A stretch of DNA of 64,000 nucleotides. Source: an uncultured Lachnospiraceae bacterium (lineage in GTDB: Bacteria; Bacillota; Clostridia; Lachnospirales; Lachnospiraceae). A model generated the notes under the pieces. It saw nothing but the letters and a program-made list of their open reading frames with translations. It did no database searches and was not told where the DNA came from. The stretch covers positions 56,978 through 120,977 of the forward strand of contig CADABQ010000012.1 in the NCBI GenBank assembly GCA_902786205.1. The letters run 5' to 3'. Position numbers and translations under genes: made by a program. Below, piece by piece: positions 28,239 through 36,735 of this stretch. Numbering within the stretch: position 1 is the stretch's first letter; every line of letters starts with the position of its first letter.

Positions 28239-28433
28239 ACAAGAAAACCATGCTTTCAAAAAATCTTTTTTCTCGTTGCAACCTGTTTCTTCTGCCTTTT
28301 CCAATCCTTTTTCTTGCTATACAAATCCTACATTTCCAGGAGGCAGATATAATTTAACACAAGCAAAAGAGGTACAAGCCTCGTCCGCTATTCTCTAAGC
28401 AAGCAAATCTCTGCTTGACGCATTTTTTTCTAC

Positions 28434-29198
28434 TTACAACAGTTCTGACAGGCCAGAAACCGTAAGATACCAATGAATCAATTTGTCACCCCAAAGCATC
28501 ACAATATAGATTCCCATTGCTAAATATGGTCCTAATGCCAACACATGATCCTCATCGGATACTTTCATACGAATCGTGTGAATGACAGCTCCTAAAATAC
28601 ATGCTAAAAAGAAGGCAACAATAATTTTCTTCCAGCCCACAACCAGACCGGCAGCCATCATAAGTGTTGCATCTCCTCCACCAATCCAATTGCCATTCGA
28701 AACAATAAATAATATTTCCAAAAGCAATCCAACGGAACACATCCCAATGATATACAAGGAAATATGTTTGTAATCCATTGCTGCACAAATAATACCCATC
28801 ACCCCAATAAAAATGGTAAGTCCAAGAGGAATCTCAAACGTACGAAAATCAATTACTGAAATGACTAATAAAGCAGATGTAACAAAACAATAAATGGAAC
28901 CTTGAAAATTAATTCCATTTACATAAAAAATCAAAAAATATAGAACCGCATTTAACGCCTCTATAATAGGATATTGGATGGAAATTGGTTCTCCACATTT
29001 ACGACAATGCCCCTTTAAGCAAAGATAACTAAACACAGGTATCATATCATACCAAGCCAATTGATAGCCACACTTCATACAGTGAGAGTGTTCCATCACA
29101 AAGTCCTCTTTTTCTGGGATTCGAAGAATCAACACATTGAGGAAACTTCCTATAATCAAACCATATATAATTATTAATGCATATATTAAAATTTCCAT
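28434..29198 (-). CDS. pilD: Prepilin leader peptidase/N-methyltransferase PilD
   Basis: 254 residues, A24 aspartic protease family. The N-terminal domain has two CxxC pairs (Cys40/Cys43 and Cys65/Cys68) for zinc. Catalytic aspartates are in VIDFRTFEIP and GGGDATLM. About seven membrane helices. It removes the basic leader of prepilins and methylates the new N-terminal Phe. The start at 29198 was chosen for GGAG nine bases upstream; the longer frame to 29225 lacks a site. It lies between the major pilin and pilM-pilN. Confidence 0.94.
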   Translation of the reverse strand: MEILIYALIIIYGLIIGSFLNVLILRIPEKEDFVMEHSHCMKCGYQLAWYDMIPVFSYLCLKGHCRKCGEPISIQYPIIEALNAVLYFLIFYVNGINFQGSIYCFVTSALLVISVIDFRTFEIPLGLTIFIGVMGIICAAMDYKHISLYIIGMCSVGLLLEILFIVSNGNWIGGGDATLMMAAGLVVGWKKIIVAFFLACILGAVIHTIRMKVSDEDHVLALGPYLAMGIYIVMLWGDKLIHWYLTVSGLSELL

Positions 29199-29220
29199 CT
29201 GTGTCTTCTCCTTTTTTATT

Positions 29221-29250
29221 CCCACCGCAGAAAGGTAAAAATGCGGTGGG
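29221..29250 (-). terminator. Hairpin between the major pilin and pilD
   Basis: A perfect nine-base GC-rich stem (CCCACCGCA/TGCGGTGGG) with a 12-base loop, 28 bases past the pilin stop and without a T run. It probably protects or attenuates the transcript so that pilin is made in excess over the downstream genes. Confidence 0.65.
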
Positions 29251-29278
29251 AATGTTGAATTTTAACTAATTATCCTTC

Positions 29279-29794
29279 TTATGGTTCTCCTGTTCCAGAG
29301 CCACCATCCTTAGGTGCATCATTTACATATCCTGTAAACTTCTCACTTACATACAAACCACCATGTTTAGCACCACTCTTTGCCGTAACTTTTACAAAGC
29401 AAACTCCATCAGCAGTAATTCCAAATGTTACTGTGCCGCCTTTTGCTTCTGTAGATTTGAATGCGTTAGAAATAGCGCTATCCGTTTTATATGTACCTGC
29501 AAGTGTTTCATATTCAGTCTTAACTTCTGATGGCAAACCACTAATTCCAGTAAAACTTTTTGCTGCACCATCGTTCGAATACTCAGCATTTGCAATTGCG
29601 GATTTAAAATTTGTTAAACAAGCATCCAATGCCGACTGATCTTTTCTTTCTCTAGATTTTTCCATGTAAGGAAGTAATTGTGTACCAATCAAAGCCATCA
29701 ATACAGCCATAATTGCAATAACAATGATTAACTCGATCATAGAAAAACCTTTTTTACCTTTCTTTTTCTGTAGGTCATACATTTTCTTCAACAT
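29279..29794 (-). CDS. pilA: Major type IV pilin
   Basis: 171 residues: sixteen-residue basic leader ending KKGKKG, then FSMIELIIVIAIMAVLMALIG with Glu5 and a hydrophobic alpha1 helix, followed by a small globular domain. The start at 29794 (MLKKMYDLQ) was chosen because AAAGGAG is eight bases upstream; two further in-frame ATG codons lie too close to the site. It is the smallest pilin of the operon and directly follows pilC, the usual position for the main subunit. The mature protein should be about 155 residues and is Ser/Gly/Lys-rich at its end. Confidence 0.9.
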   Translation of the reverse strand: MLKKMYDLQKKKGKKGFSMIELIIVIAIMAVLMALIGTQLLPYMEKSRERKDQSALDACLTNFKSAIANAEYSNDGAAKSFTGISGLPSEVKTEYETLAGTYKTDSAISNAFKSTEAKGGTVTFGITADGVCFVKVTAKSGAKHGGLYVSEKFTGYVNDAPKDGGSGTGEP

Positions 29795-29898
29795 AACCAT
29801 CTCTCCTTTTCTCTTTGCTTTGTTTTGTTTCTGTGCCAATAGTCATACTATCGTCACAATTATATTAAAAGCATGTCCCCCCCTTGTGAAACATACAA

Positions 29899-31110
29899 TT
29901 AACCTTGATCCAATGCACTATATAAACCAAGTATAGGCGAATAAATTGCAAGTAAAATAAATAAAATAATCACACCAAGTACTATAATAATCATTGGTTC
30001 TAGTAGTGCTGTCATAGATGCTGTTGTGACCTCTACTTCTTCTTCATAGTAATCCGCAACTTTCTCTAACATACCTTCTACATTACCGGTTTCTTCACCA
30101 ATTCGTGTCATCTGATGTACCATTGGTGGAAACACTTCACTTTCCCGTAAAGGAACCGAAAGTGGAACACCACGTTTGATTTCATCTACCGTACCACTTA
30201 AAGCATCTCTTACAATTACATTTCCAATAATTTTTGAAACAATCTCTACTCCATTCACCAGTGGAATACCTGCTGCAAGTAACGTACTCATAGTTCTGGC
30301 AAATGTAGCAGATGCCGATTTTACTGTTAATTGATTGACAACTGGTACTCGTAAGGCTAATCTTGAAAAGAACAACTGTCCATTTGGTGTCTTTCGAAAT
30401 GTCTGAATACCAAGTACAACTAAACTAAGCAAGATAATTAACAGCCACCAAAAATTCTTAACAAAGTTACTCATGGCTATCACCACTTTTGTAATAGGTG
30501 GTAGATCAGAACCCAAACTATCAAACATATCCTTAAACTGTGGGAATACCACAACCAACATAACGATTACAACTATTATCGCCACACAAATAACTACGAT
30601 TGGATAGGTAATGGCCTTTTTCACTTGTCCCTGTACTTTTGCCTGTTTTTCAAATTGTATCGCCATACGTTCAAATGCAATTTCCAAACTACCGGATGCC
30701 TCTCCAGCCTCCACCATATGAATCAATAATGGTGGAAACGTTTCCCGATGCTTGCTCATGGCAGAAGTAAGGCTCTCGCCCTTTTCTACATCAATCTGTA
30801 CCTCTTTCGTAACTTCTCGAAGGGTCTTATTTTCTGTCTGTTCAGAAAGCATTTGCAATGCATTCAAGATAGTAACACCAGCCGCCAAAATACTGTTAAA
30901 CTGACGGCAAAATACACTTAAATCTCTGGCTTTCACCTTTTTATTTCCAAAACTGATATCTTTATCCAAAAAATTCTGTTCTTTTACCGAAATCGGTATC
31001 AAACCTTCATTTTTTACAAACTCTTTAACACGGTCTTCATTCTGGGCTTCCATGGTACCTTTTTTTTGCTTACCCATCTTGTCTACCGCTATGTATTCAT
31101 ATGTCGCCAC
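29899..31110 (-). CDS. pilC: Type IV pilus platform protein PilC
   Basis: 403 residues, two T2SF (GspF) domains: about 70-190 and 270-395, each ending in hydrophobic helices, with the duplicated pattern FCRQFNSILAAGVTILNALQML and FARTMSTLLAAGIPLVNGVEIV. It is the inner-membrane platform on which the PilB and PilT motors act. The start is GTG with GAGGTG five bases upstream. It follows pilT by 45 bases. Confidence 0.94.
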   Translation of the reverse strand: MATYEYIAVDKMGKQKKGTMEAQNEDRVKEFVKNEGLIPISVKEQNFLDKDISFGNKKVKARDLSVFCRQFNSILAAGVTILNALQMLSEQTENKTLREVTKEVQIDVEKGESLTSAMSKHRETFPPLLIHMVEAGEASGSLEIAFERMAIQFEKQAKVQGQVKKAITYPIVVICVAIIVVIVMLVVVFPQFKDMFDSLGSDLPPITKVVIAMSNFVKNFWWLLIILLSLVVLGIQTFRKTPNGQLFFSRLALRVPVVNQLTVKSASATFARTMSTLLAAGIPLVNGVEIVSKIIGNVIVRDALSGTVDEIKRGVPLSVPLRESEVFPPMVHQMTRIGEETGNVEGMLEKVADYYEEEVEVTTASMTALLEPMIIIVLGVIILFILLAIYSPILGLYSALDQG

Positions 31111-31154
31111 ATTATCACCTCTCTATTCTCTCGTCTCAGCACACATATTTATAA

Positions 31155-32213
31155 TTAGAACATACGCCTCTCTAAAGAAGCCGGGTCTACTGCATAAGAT
31201 AATGCATGATCTGCATCAATCTTACGTTTTAGATACAATTCAAAGATTGCATCATCCATCAACTGCATGCCTAACTTTTTATTCGTCTGTATCATAGATG
31301 GAATCTGGTGACTTTTTGCCTCACGAATCAAGTTTTTAATAGCTGGATTTGCCAACATTACTTCAAAGGCTGCCACACGACCTCTGCCTCCTACCACTGG
31401 CATAAGTTGTTGAGAAATAACTGCTTCCAACACTTCTGCCAATTGGATACGTGTCTGCTGCTGCTGTTCCGGTGGGAATACATCAATAATACGATCAATG
31501 GTTGGTGCAGCACCAATGGTATGTAAAGTAGAAAATACCAAGTGGCCAGTTTCTGCCGCTTCCAATGCAACCTGAATAGTATCCAGGTCACGCATCTCAC
31601 CTACTAAGATTACATCCGGATCTTCACGTAATGCTGCACGAAGCGCCACACCAAATCCGCCCGTGTCTAAACCAATCTCACGTTGATTCATAATGGATTT
31701 TTTATGATTGTGCACATACTCGATTGGATCTTCCAATGTGATACAGTGATGTGCGTAATTCTCATTGATAATATTCATCAAAGAAGCAAGGCTGGTAGAC
31801 TTACCACTACCCGTTGGTCCTGTAACCAATACCAGTCCTCTTCTAAGCTCTGTCAAACCCAAAATAGCAGGTGGCAATCCCAATTGTTCCGGTGTCGGTA
31901 TCTCGGTATTGATCAATCGCAATACGCAAGCATAGGTACCTCTTTGTTTAAAAATATTGACACGAAAACGTCCTAATTCCGGTAAAGAATAGGAAAAATC
32001 CACTTCTCCTTTTTCTACCAAAATTTCTGTTGTTCGTTTGTTCAGCATGGGCTGTATCAACTTCTCTGTATCCTCCGGCATCAGTCGTGGACAACTGATC
32101 ACGTCCTCCAAAATACCATGTATTCTAAACTTAGGAGGAATTCCCACGGAAATATGTACATCAGATGCTCCCCTTTGTCTGGCATCTGCCAGCAATTCCT
32201 GTATCGTAATCAT
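31155..32213 (-). CDS. pilT: Pilus retraction ATPase PilT
   Basis: 352 residues: PAS-like N-terminal domain, Walker A GPTGSGKST near 130, an Asp box (ITLEDPIEYVH), Walker B region VILVGEMRD, His box (STLHTIGA) and the retraction-specific AIKNLIRE motif near the C-terminus. Its presence predicts dynamic pili (twitching or DNA uptake) rather than only static fibres. It is placed between pilB and pilC in the operon. Confidence 0.95.
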   Translation of the reverse strand: MITIQELLADARQRGASDVHISVGIPPKFRIHGILEDVISCPRLMPEDTEKLIQPMLNKRTTEILVEKGEVDFSYSLPELGRFRVNIFKQRGTYACVLRLINTEIPTPEQLGLPPAILGLTELRRGLVLVTGPTGSGKSTSLASLMNIINENYAHHCITLEDPIEYVHNHKKSIMNQREIGLDTGGFGVALRAALREDPDVILVGEMRDLDTIQVALEAAETGHLVFSTLHTIGAAPTIDRIIDVFPPEQQQQTRIQLAEVLEAVISQQLMPVVGGRGRVAAFEVMLANPAIKNLIREAKSHQIPSMIQTNKKLGMQLMDDAIFELYLKRKIDADHALSYAVDPASLERRMF

Positions 32214-32275
32214 AGCCTCGTTCCCTTCTTTTACCCTATACTAGAGGGCTTATTTATACTCCATCTTTTCTATTT

Positions 32276-33997
32276 TTATTCAAAGGCAATGCGGTTCATC
32301 TCTGCAATTGATGTCACGCCACTTAACACGTATTTTGCTGCAGAAGTACGTAACGTCTTCATGCCCTCCGATAATGCCACTTTATTTATTTCATCCGCAT
32401 TTCCATGTCTAGCAATAATTTCTTTTACTTTTGGTGTTATTTCCATAATCTCATAGACACCAATTCGCCCGTAGTAGCCTGTATTGTTACACATATGACA
32501 TCCACATGGTTCATAAATCACTGCTTCACTATCTAGAGACATGCCAAGCGTCTCTAAATCTAAAGCCTCTGCCATACGACTACGCTTACACTTTGGACAT
32601 AACTTACGCACAAGTCGCTGTGCAATAACACCGACCACCGAATCTGCAATCAGATACGGCTCAATTCCCATATCTTCCAAACGAGTAATGGTACTAGCTG
32701 AATTGTTTGTATGCAAGGTACTAACTACAAGGTGACCAGTGATAGATGCTTTTACCGCTATTTCTGCAGTCTCATTATCTCGAATCTCACCAATCATGAT
32801 AATATCCGGATCCTGTCGCAAAATAGAACGCAACGCATTGGCAAAGGTCATCTCCGCTTTATTGTTTACCTGTACCTGATTGATACCATCTACATTTGCT
32901 TCCACCGGATCTTCAACCGTTACGATATTTACATGTTCGGTATTTAACTCGCTCAATACTGTATATAAAGTAGTAGACTTACCACTACCAGTCGGTCCTG
33001 TAACTAAAAGGATACCATGTGGGTGGCTTAAAATACGGTCAAACTGTACCAACTCGTCTGGTGCCAACCCAAGGTCTTTCTTGTCTCTATTTAATCCCTT
33101 CTTTTGTGTCAAACGCATAACAATCTTTTCACCAAAGACGGTAGGTAACACAGATACACGAATATCATACTCAACATTATCTACCACACTGGTAATACGA
33201 CCATCCTGTGGTTTACGCTTTTCCGAAATGTCCATACCACCCATAATCTTTACACGGGCCACAATAGCACTTAATAGCGAACTATCATACTGCATCGCCT
33301 GCTGTAACACACCATCTACACGGAAACGAACCCGTACCTTGTCCTCCAGTGCCTCAATATGTATATCGGAACTTCGTACTCTGGCAGCTTGCTCGATAAT
33401 TTTATTTACCAACTGAACGATCGGAGCATTGCTTACGTCTGCGTTCTCTATCTCTTCTTCCTTTCGACGCTCTGCATATTGTTCCTTTCGCTCTTTTGCA
33501 AACTTCTCTGCCACCTTCATCGCTTCGGTATTACCAAAGTATCGATCGATAGCAGCTGTAATATCTCTTGGTGTTGCAATAACCGGCTCAATCTGAAAAT
33601 TTGTCAAAATCGCCAAGTCATCCACCGCTACAATATCAAGTGGATCTGCCATAGCCACACGTAAAACATTCATATTCTCAATACTAAATGCAAAAGGCAG
33701 TAATGTATTCTTTCGCAAAACATCTTCTCTAACCAGCTTAAGAATCTCTTCCGGTATCTTAATCTCTGATAGTTTGACACGATCCAATGACAACTGTCTT
33801 TGTAATGCTGTCACGATATCATCCTCTGTCGTCATACCAAGCTCTACCAACACAGTACCAAGCTTTTTGCCTTTCATATCTCGTTGTTTTTCCAATGCTT
33901 CTTCCAGTTGTTCTACTGTAATCACACCTTCAGAAACCAAAATATCTCCCAGACGTTTTTTCTTACGTCCCCGTTGTTCCGAAAATTGTATACCCAT
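32276..33997 (-). CDS. pilB: Pilus assembly ATPase PilB (GspE family)
   Basis: 573 residues: N-terminal GspE-N/MshEN domain (about 10-150, motif KKLGTVLVELGMTTEDDI; MshEN domains can bind c-di-GMP in some homologues), ATPase domain with Walker A GPTGSGKSTTLY near 335, Walker B IIMIGEIRD, His box STLHTNNS, and a tetracysteine zinc motif (CPKC...CHMC) near 480-510. It powers pilus extension. It is the first gene of the operon, 39 bases after the -10 box. Confidence 0.95.
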   Translation of the reverse strand: MGIQFSEQRGRKKKRLGDILVSEGVITVEQLEEALEKQRDMKGKKLGTVLVELGMTTEDDIVTALQRQLSLDRVKLSEIKIPEEILKLVREDVLRKNTLLPFAFSIENMNVLRVAMADPLDIVAVDDLAILTNFQIEPVIATPRDITAAIDRYFGNTEAMKVAEKFAKERKEQYAERRKEEEIENADVSNAPIVQLVNKIIEQAARVRSSDIHIEALEDKVRVRFRVDGVLQQAMQYDSSLLSAIVARVKIMGGMDISEKRKPQDGRITSVVDNVEYDIRVSVLPTVFGEKIVMRLTQKKGLNRDKKDLGLAPDELVQFDRILSHPHGILLVTGPTGSGKSTTLYTVLSELNTEHVNIVTVEDPVEANVDGINQVQVNNKAEMTFANALRSILRQDPDIIMIGEIRDNETAEIAVKASITGHLVVSTLHTNNSASTITRLEDMGIEPYLIADSVVGVIAQRLVRKLCPKCKRSRMAEALDLETLGMSLDSEAVIYEPCGCHMCNNTGYYGRIGVYEIMEITPKVKEIIARHGNADEINKVALSEGMKTLRTSAAKYVLSGVTSIAEMNRIAFE

Positions 33998-34042
33998 ATT
34001 AAAACCGCCTTACTTTAAAAACTGTAACTAAAAACTATTTAT

Positions 34043-34071
34043 ATTATACTAGCTTTCCAGCTTATCCGCAA
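34043..34071 (-). promoter_or_regulatory. Promoter of the type IV pilus operon
   Basis: TATAAT (34043-34048), 17-base spacer, TTGCGG (34066-34071). The weak -35 suggests help from an activator. The leader is only about 40 bases, too short for a riboswitch. Confidence 0.65.
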
Positions 34072-34323
34072 GTACTTTTTGTTATTTTTTACTAATTTCC
34101 ATGGATTTTTTCTCTATTTTCTATCCTATTTTTCAAACATTACATTTTTCGTAATATTTTATTCATATTTTTTCGATTACGAAATTATACGAAAATATTT
34201 TTGTAACATTATCAAAAATTTTATAATATTTTTGTATAATTTCTACAATTTTTCTATTATTCAGAAAGCACACATCCTGTAAAATGTTTTTCTCTATCGA
34301 ATGCGCCTTGCCAGAGACTAAAA
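34072..34323. other. Very AT-rich spacer upstream of the pilus promoter
   Basis: No gene. It contains two direct copies of AATATTTTTGTA (34194-34205 and 34225-34236) 31 bases apart and an inverted repeat TTTCGTAAT/ATTACGAAA (34147-34155 with 34176-34184). These could bind a regulator of the pilus operon. Confidence 0.5.
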
Positions 34324-34355
34324 ACAACCCCAAAAGCAAAACTTTTTGGGGTTGT
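34324..34355 (-). terminator. Intrinsic terminator of pnp
   Basis: Twelve-base perfect stem (ACAACCCCAAAA and its complement) with an eight-base loop and a T run, 25 bases past the pnp stop. Confidence 0.92.
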
Positions 34356-34380
34356 ATACATCAATAACATTTTTCTATTT

Positions 34381-36471
34381 TTAATCTTGCTTTACGTCCT
34401 TCATACTAAAGCTTACTCTGCCCATTTTGTCCTTCCCAAGACATACCACTTTAACATGATCTCCCACAGAAAGTACATCTTCTACATGATTGATACGTTC
34501 TTTTGAAATCTTAGAAATATGCACTAAACCTTCTTTTCCCGGTGCAAACTCCACAAATGCACCAAACTCACGAATGCTTACTACATCACCTTCCAGAATC
34601 TGTCCTTCTTCAAAATCCGATGTAATAATCTGTATCATACGAACAGCTTTTGCCATCTTTTCTGCATCTGTACCACAGATAGAAACTGCACCTTCATCGG
34701 TAATATCAATCTTTACCTCTGTCTGCTCAATAATGGCATTGATGGTCTTTCCACGCTGTCCCACTACATCACCAATCTTTGCCGGATCAATCTGAATCTG
34801 CACAATCTTTGGTGCATATTCTCCAACTTCTTTTCTCGGCTCACTGATTGCTGGTTTCATGCACGTATCCATAATAAACATACGAGCCTCACGACATCTG
34901 CGAATGGCACCTTCCACGATTGGTCTGGTCAATCCATGAATCTTGATATCCATCTGAATTGCTGTGATACCTGTATCCGTACCTGTTACCTTAAAGTCCA
35001 TATCTCCAAAGAAATCTTCCAATCCCTGAATATCTGTTAAAAGTACATAATCATCATCTGTCTCTCCTGTTACAAGACCGCAAGAAATACCCGCTACCAT
35101 CTTTTTGATTGGCACACCTGCTGCCATCAAAGACATGCAAGAAGAGCAGGTAGACGCCATAGAAGTAGAACCATTCGATTCAAATGTTTCGGATACACTA
35201 CGAATGGCATATGGGAATTCTTCCTCACTTGGAAGTACTGGTAACAATGCTCTTTCTGCCAATGCACCATGTCCAATTTCACGTCTTCCCGGACCTCTGG
35301 ATGGCTTTGTCTCACCTACAGAGTAAGATGGAAAGTTATAATGGTGCATATAACGTTTTCCCGTAATTAATTCGTTTAATCCGTCCACCTTCTGTGCCTC
35401 GGATAATGGTGCAAGCGTTGTAACATTGCAGATTTGTGTCTGTCCACGTGTAAACATTGCAGAACCATGTACTCTAGGAATAATATCTACTTCTGCGGAC
35501 AACGGACGAATCTGTGTCAATTCACGACCATCCGGACGCTTATGATCTTTTAAAATCATCTTACGAACGGTCTTTTTCTGATATTGATATACCGCCTCAT
35601 CGATCAAGCCAAGCCATTCTTCATTGTCTGCAAAGGCTTCTTCTAATTGATCTTTGATCTGGCGAATATTTTCCTCACGTACCATCTTATCATCGGTAAA
35701 AACTGCTTCTTCCATCTGTTCCGGTGGAACCATCTCTTTGATCTTAGCAAACAGTTCTTCCGGTACTGCACAACTCGTATAGCTATGCTTTTCTTTTCCA
35801 CACTCTGCTACGATCTTGTCAATAAATGCGATCACTTCCTGATTGACACCATGCGCCATGTAAATTGCCTCAATCATCTGATCTTCCGGAAGTTCATTGG
35901 CACCAGCTTCAATCATGATAACCTTTTCACGAGTGGATGCAACCGTCAATTTCAAATCAGACGCTTCCATTTCTACCTGTCCCGGATTGACAATAAATTT
36001 TCCATCAATCATACCAATCTGTGTAGTAGCACATGGACCATCAAACGGAATATCTGAAATTGCAGTTGCGATTGCTGAACCAAGCATTGCTGTAAGTTCC
36101 GGGCTACAATCCGGATCCACAGACATAACTAAGTTGTTTAATGTTACATCATTTCGATAATCTTTCGGGAATAACGGACGCATTGGTCTGTCAATCACAC
36201 GAGAAGTCAATACTGCATTTTCAGATGCCTTTCCTTCACGTTTATTAAATCCGCCTGGAATCTTTCCTACTGCATACATCTTTTCTTCATATTCCACGCT
36301 CAGTGGGAAAAAATCAATTCCTTCTCTTGGCTTCTCAGATGCAGTCGCAGTAGATAACACAGTAGTATCTCCATAATGCATAAACGCAGCACCATTCGCC
36401 TGCTTTGCCACACGACCTACATCAACAGTAAGTGTCTTTCCAGCAAGCTCCATCGTAAAACTTTTGTACAT
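34381..36471 (-). CDS. pnp: Polyribonucleotide nucleotidyltransferase (PNPase)
   Basis: 696 residues, the normal length: two RNase PH domains (about 5-220 and 310-545), an all-helical linker, a KH domain (IDPAKIGDVVGQRGKTINAI near 560-585) and an S1 domain (VVSIREFGAFVEFAPGKEGLV near 630). It degrades RNA 3' to 5' by phosphorolysis and helps trim structured RNAs. The start at 36471 (MYKSFTMELAGK) has GGAG nine bases upstream and matches the family; an upstream in-frame extension is only leader sequence. rpsO, often upstream of pnp, is absent here. Confidence 0.97.
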   Translation of the reverse strand: MYKSFTMELAGKTLTVDVGRVAKQANGAAFMHYGDTTVLSTATASEKPREGIDFFPLSVEYEEKMYAVGKIPGGFNKREGKASENAVLTSRVIDRPMRPLFPKDYRNDVTLNNLVMSVDPDCSPELTAMLGSAIATAISDIPFDGPCATTQIGMIDGKFIVNPGQVEMEASDLKLTVASTREKVIMIEAGANELPEDQMIEAIYMAHGVNQEVIAFIDKIVAECGKEKHSYTSCAVPEELFAKIKEMVPPEQMEEAVFTDDKMVREENIRQIKDQLEEAFADNEEWLGLIDEAVYQYQKKTVRKMILKDHKRPDGRELTQIRPLSAEVDIIPRVHGSAMFTRGQTQICNVTTLAPLSEAQKVDGLNELITGKRYMHHYNFPSYSVGETKPSRGPGRREIGHGALAERALLPVLPSEEEFPYAIRSVSETFESNGSTSMASTCSSCMSLMAAGVPIKKMVAGISCGLVTGETDDDYVLLTDIQGLEDFFGDMDFKVTGTDTGITAIQMDIKIHGLTRPIVEGAIRRCREARMFIMDTCMKPAISEPRKEVGEYAPKIVQIQIDPAKIGDVVGQRGKTINAIIEQTEVKIDITDEGAVSICGTDAEKMAKAVRMIQIITSDFEEGQILEGDVVSIREFGAFVEFAPGKEGLVHISKISKERINHVEDVLSVGDHVKVVCLGKDKMGRVSFSMKDVKQD

Positions 36472-36491
36472 ATTATTTCTCTCCTTTTTCC

Positions 36492-36609
36492 AGAAGACGC
36501 CGAAACCACTAGACAACACGCAAGCCCGCTTGTGTGCTCTATAGAAGTCTCGTCTACGTCTTCTACTATCTATTTGCGTGCGATGCACGACTTATTTTTT
36601 ATTATACCA
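36492..36609 (-). promoter_or_regulatory. Extended -10 promoter and structured leader of pnp
   Basis: TATAAT with an upstream TGG (36601-36609) forms an extended -10. The ~125-base leader starts with a CGTGC/GCACG hairpin (36577-36589). Then AGAAGACG (36557-36564 on the minus strand) pairs with 36492-36499 around an inner hairpin (36517-36536). Such a double-stranded leader resembles the one used for PNPase autoregulation in enterobacteria, though that parallel is inference. Confidence 0.6.
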
Positions 36610-36694
36610 CGGTACGTTTCAATATTCTACTTTTTTTTGCAACTATATTGGCAGTGTAACCCGTGAAACAAGATTATGGACTTAATGATTCAAA

Positions 36695-36722
36695 GGGCGC
36701 ATCTAAAAATATAGATGCGCCC
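36695..36722 (-). terminator. Terminator of the leucine-rich-repeat gene
   Basis: Eleven-base GC-rich stem (GGGCGCATCTA and its complement) with a six-base loop, 13 bases past the stop; T run short. Confidence 0.8.
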
Positions 36723-36735
36723 TCAACACAATTAC

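Noticed and set aside
28147..28281. 45-codon N-terminal extension of the PilM-PilN protein
   Set aside because: The GTG at 28146 has a strong AGGAGG site and matches the PilM start; the extension is non-homologous leader that forms a hairpin.
33998..34071. c-di-GMP riboswitch ahead of the pilus operon
   Set aside because: Such riboswitches control pilus genes in some Clostridia, but the leader here is only about 40 bases long and lacks the needed structure.
36472..36588. 39-codon N-terminal extension of PNPase
   Set aside because: The family start and a good ribosome site are at 36471; the extension lies in the structured leader.
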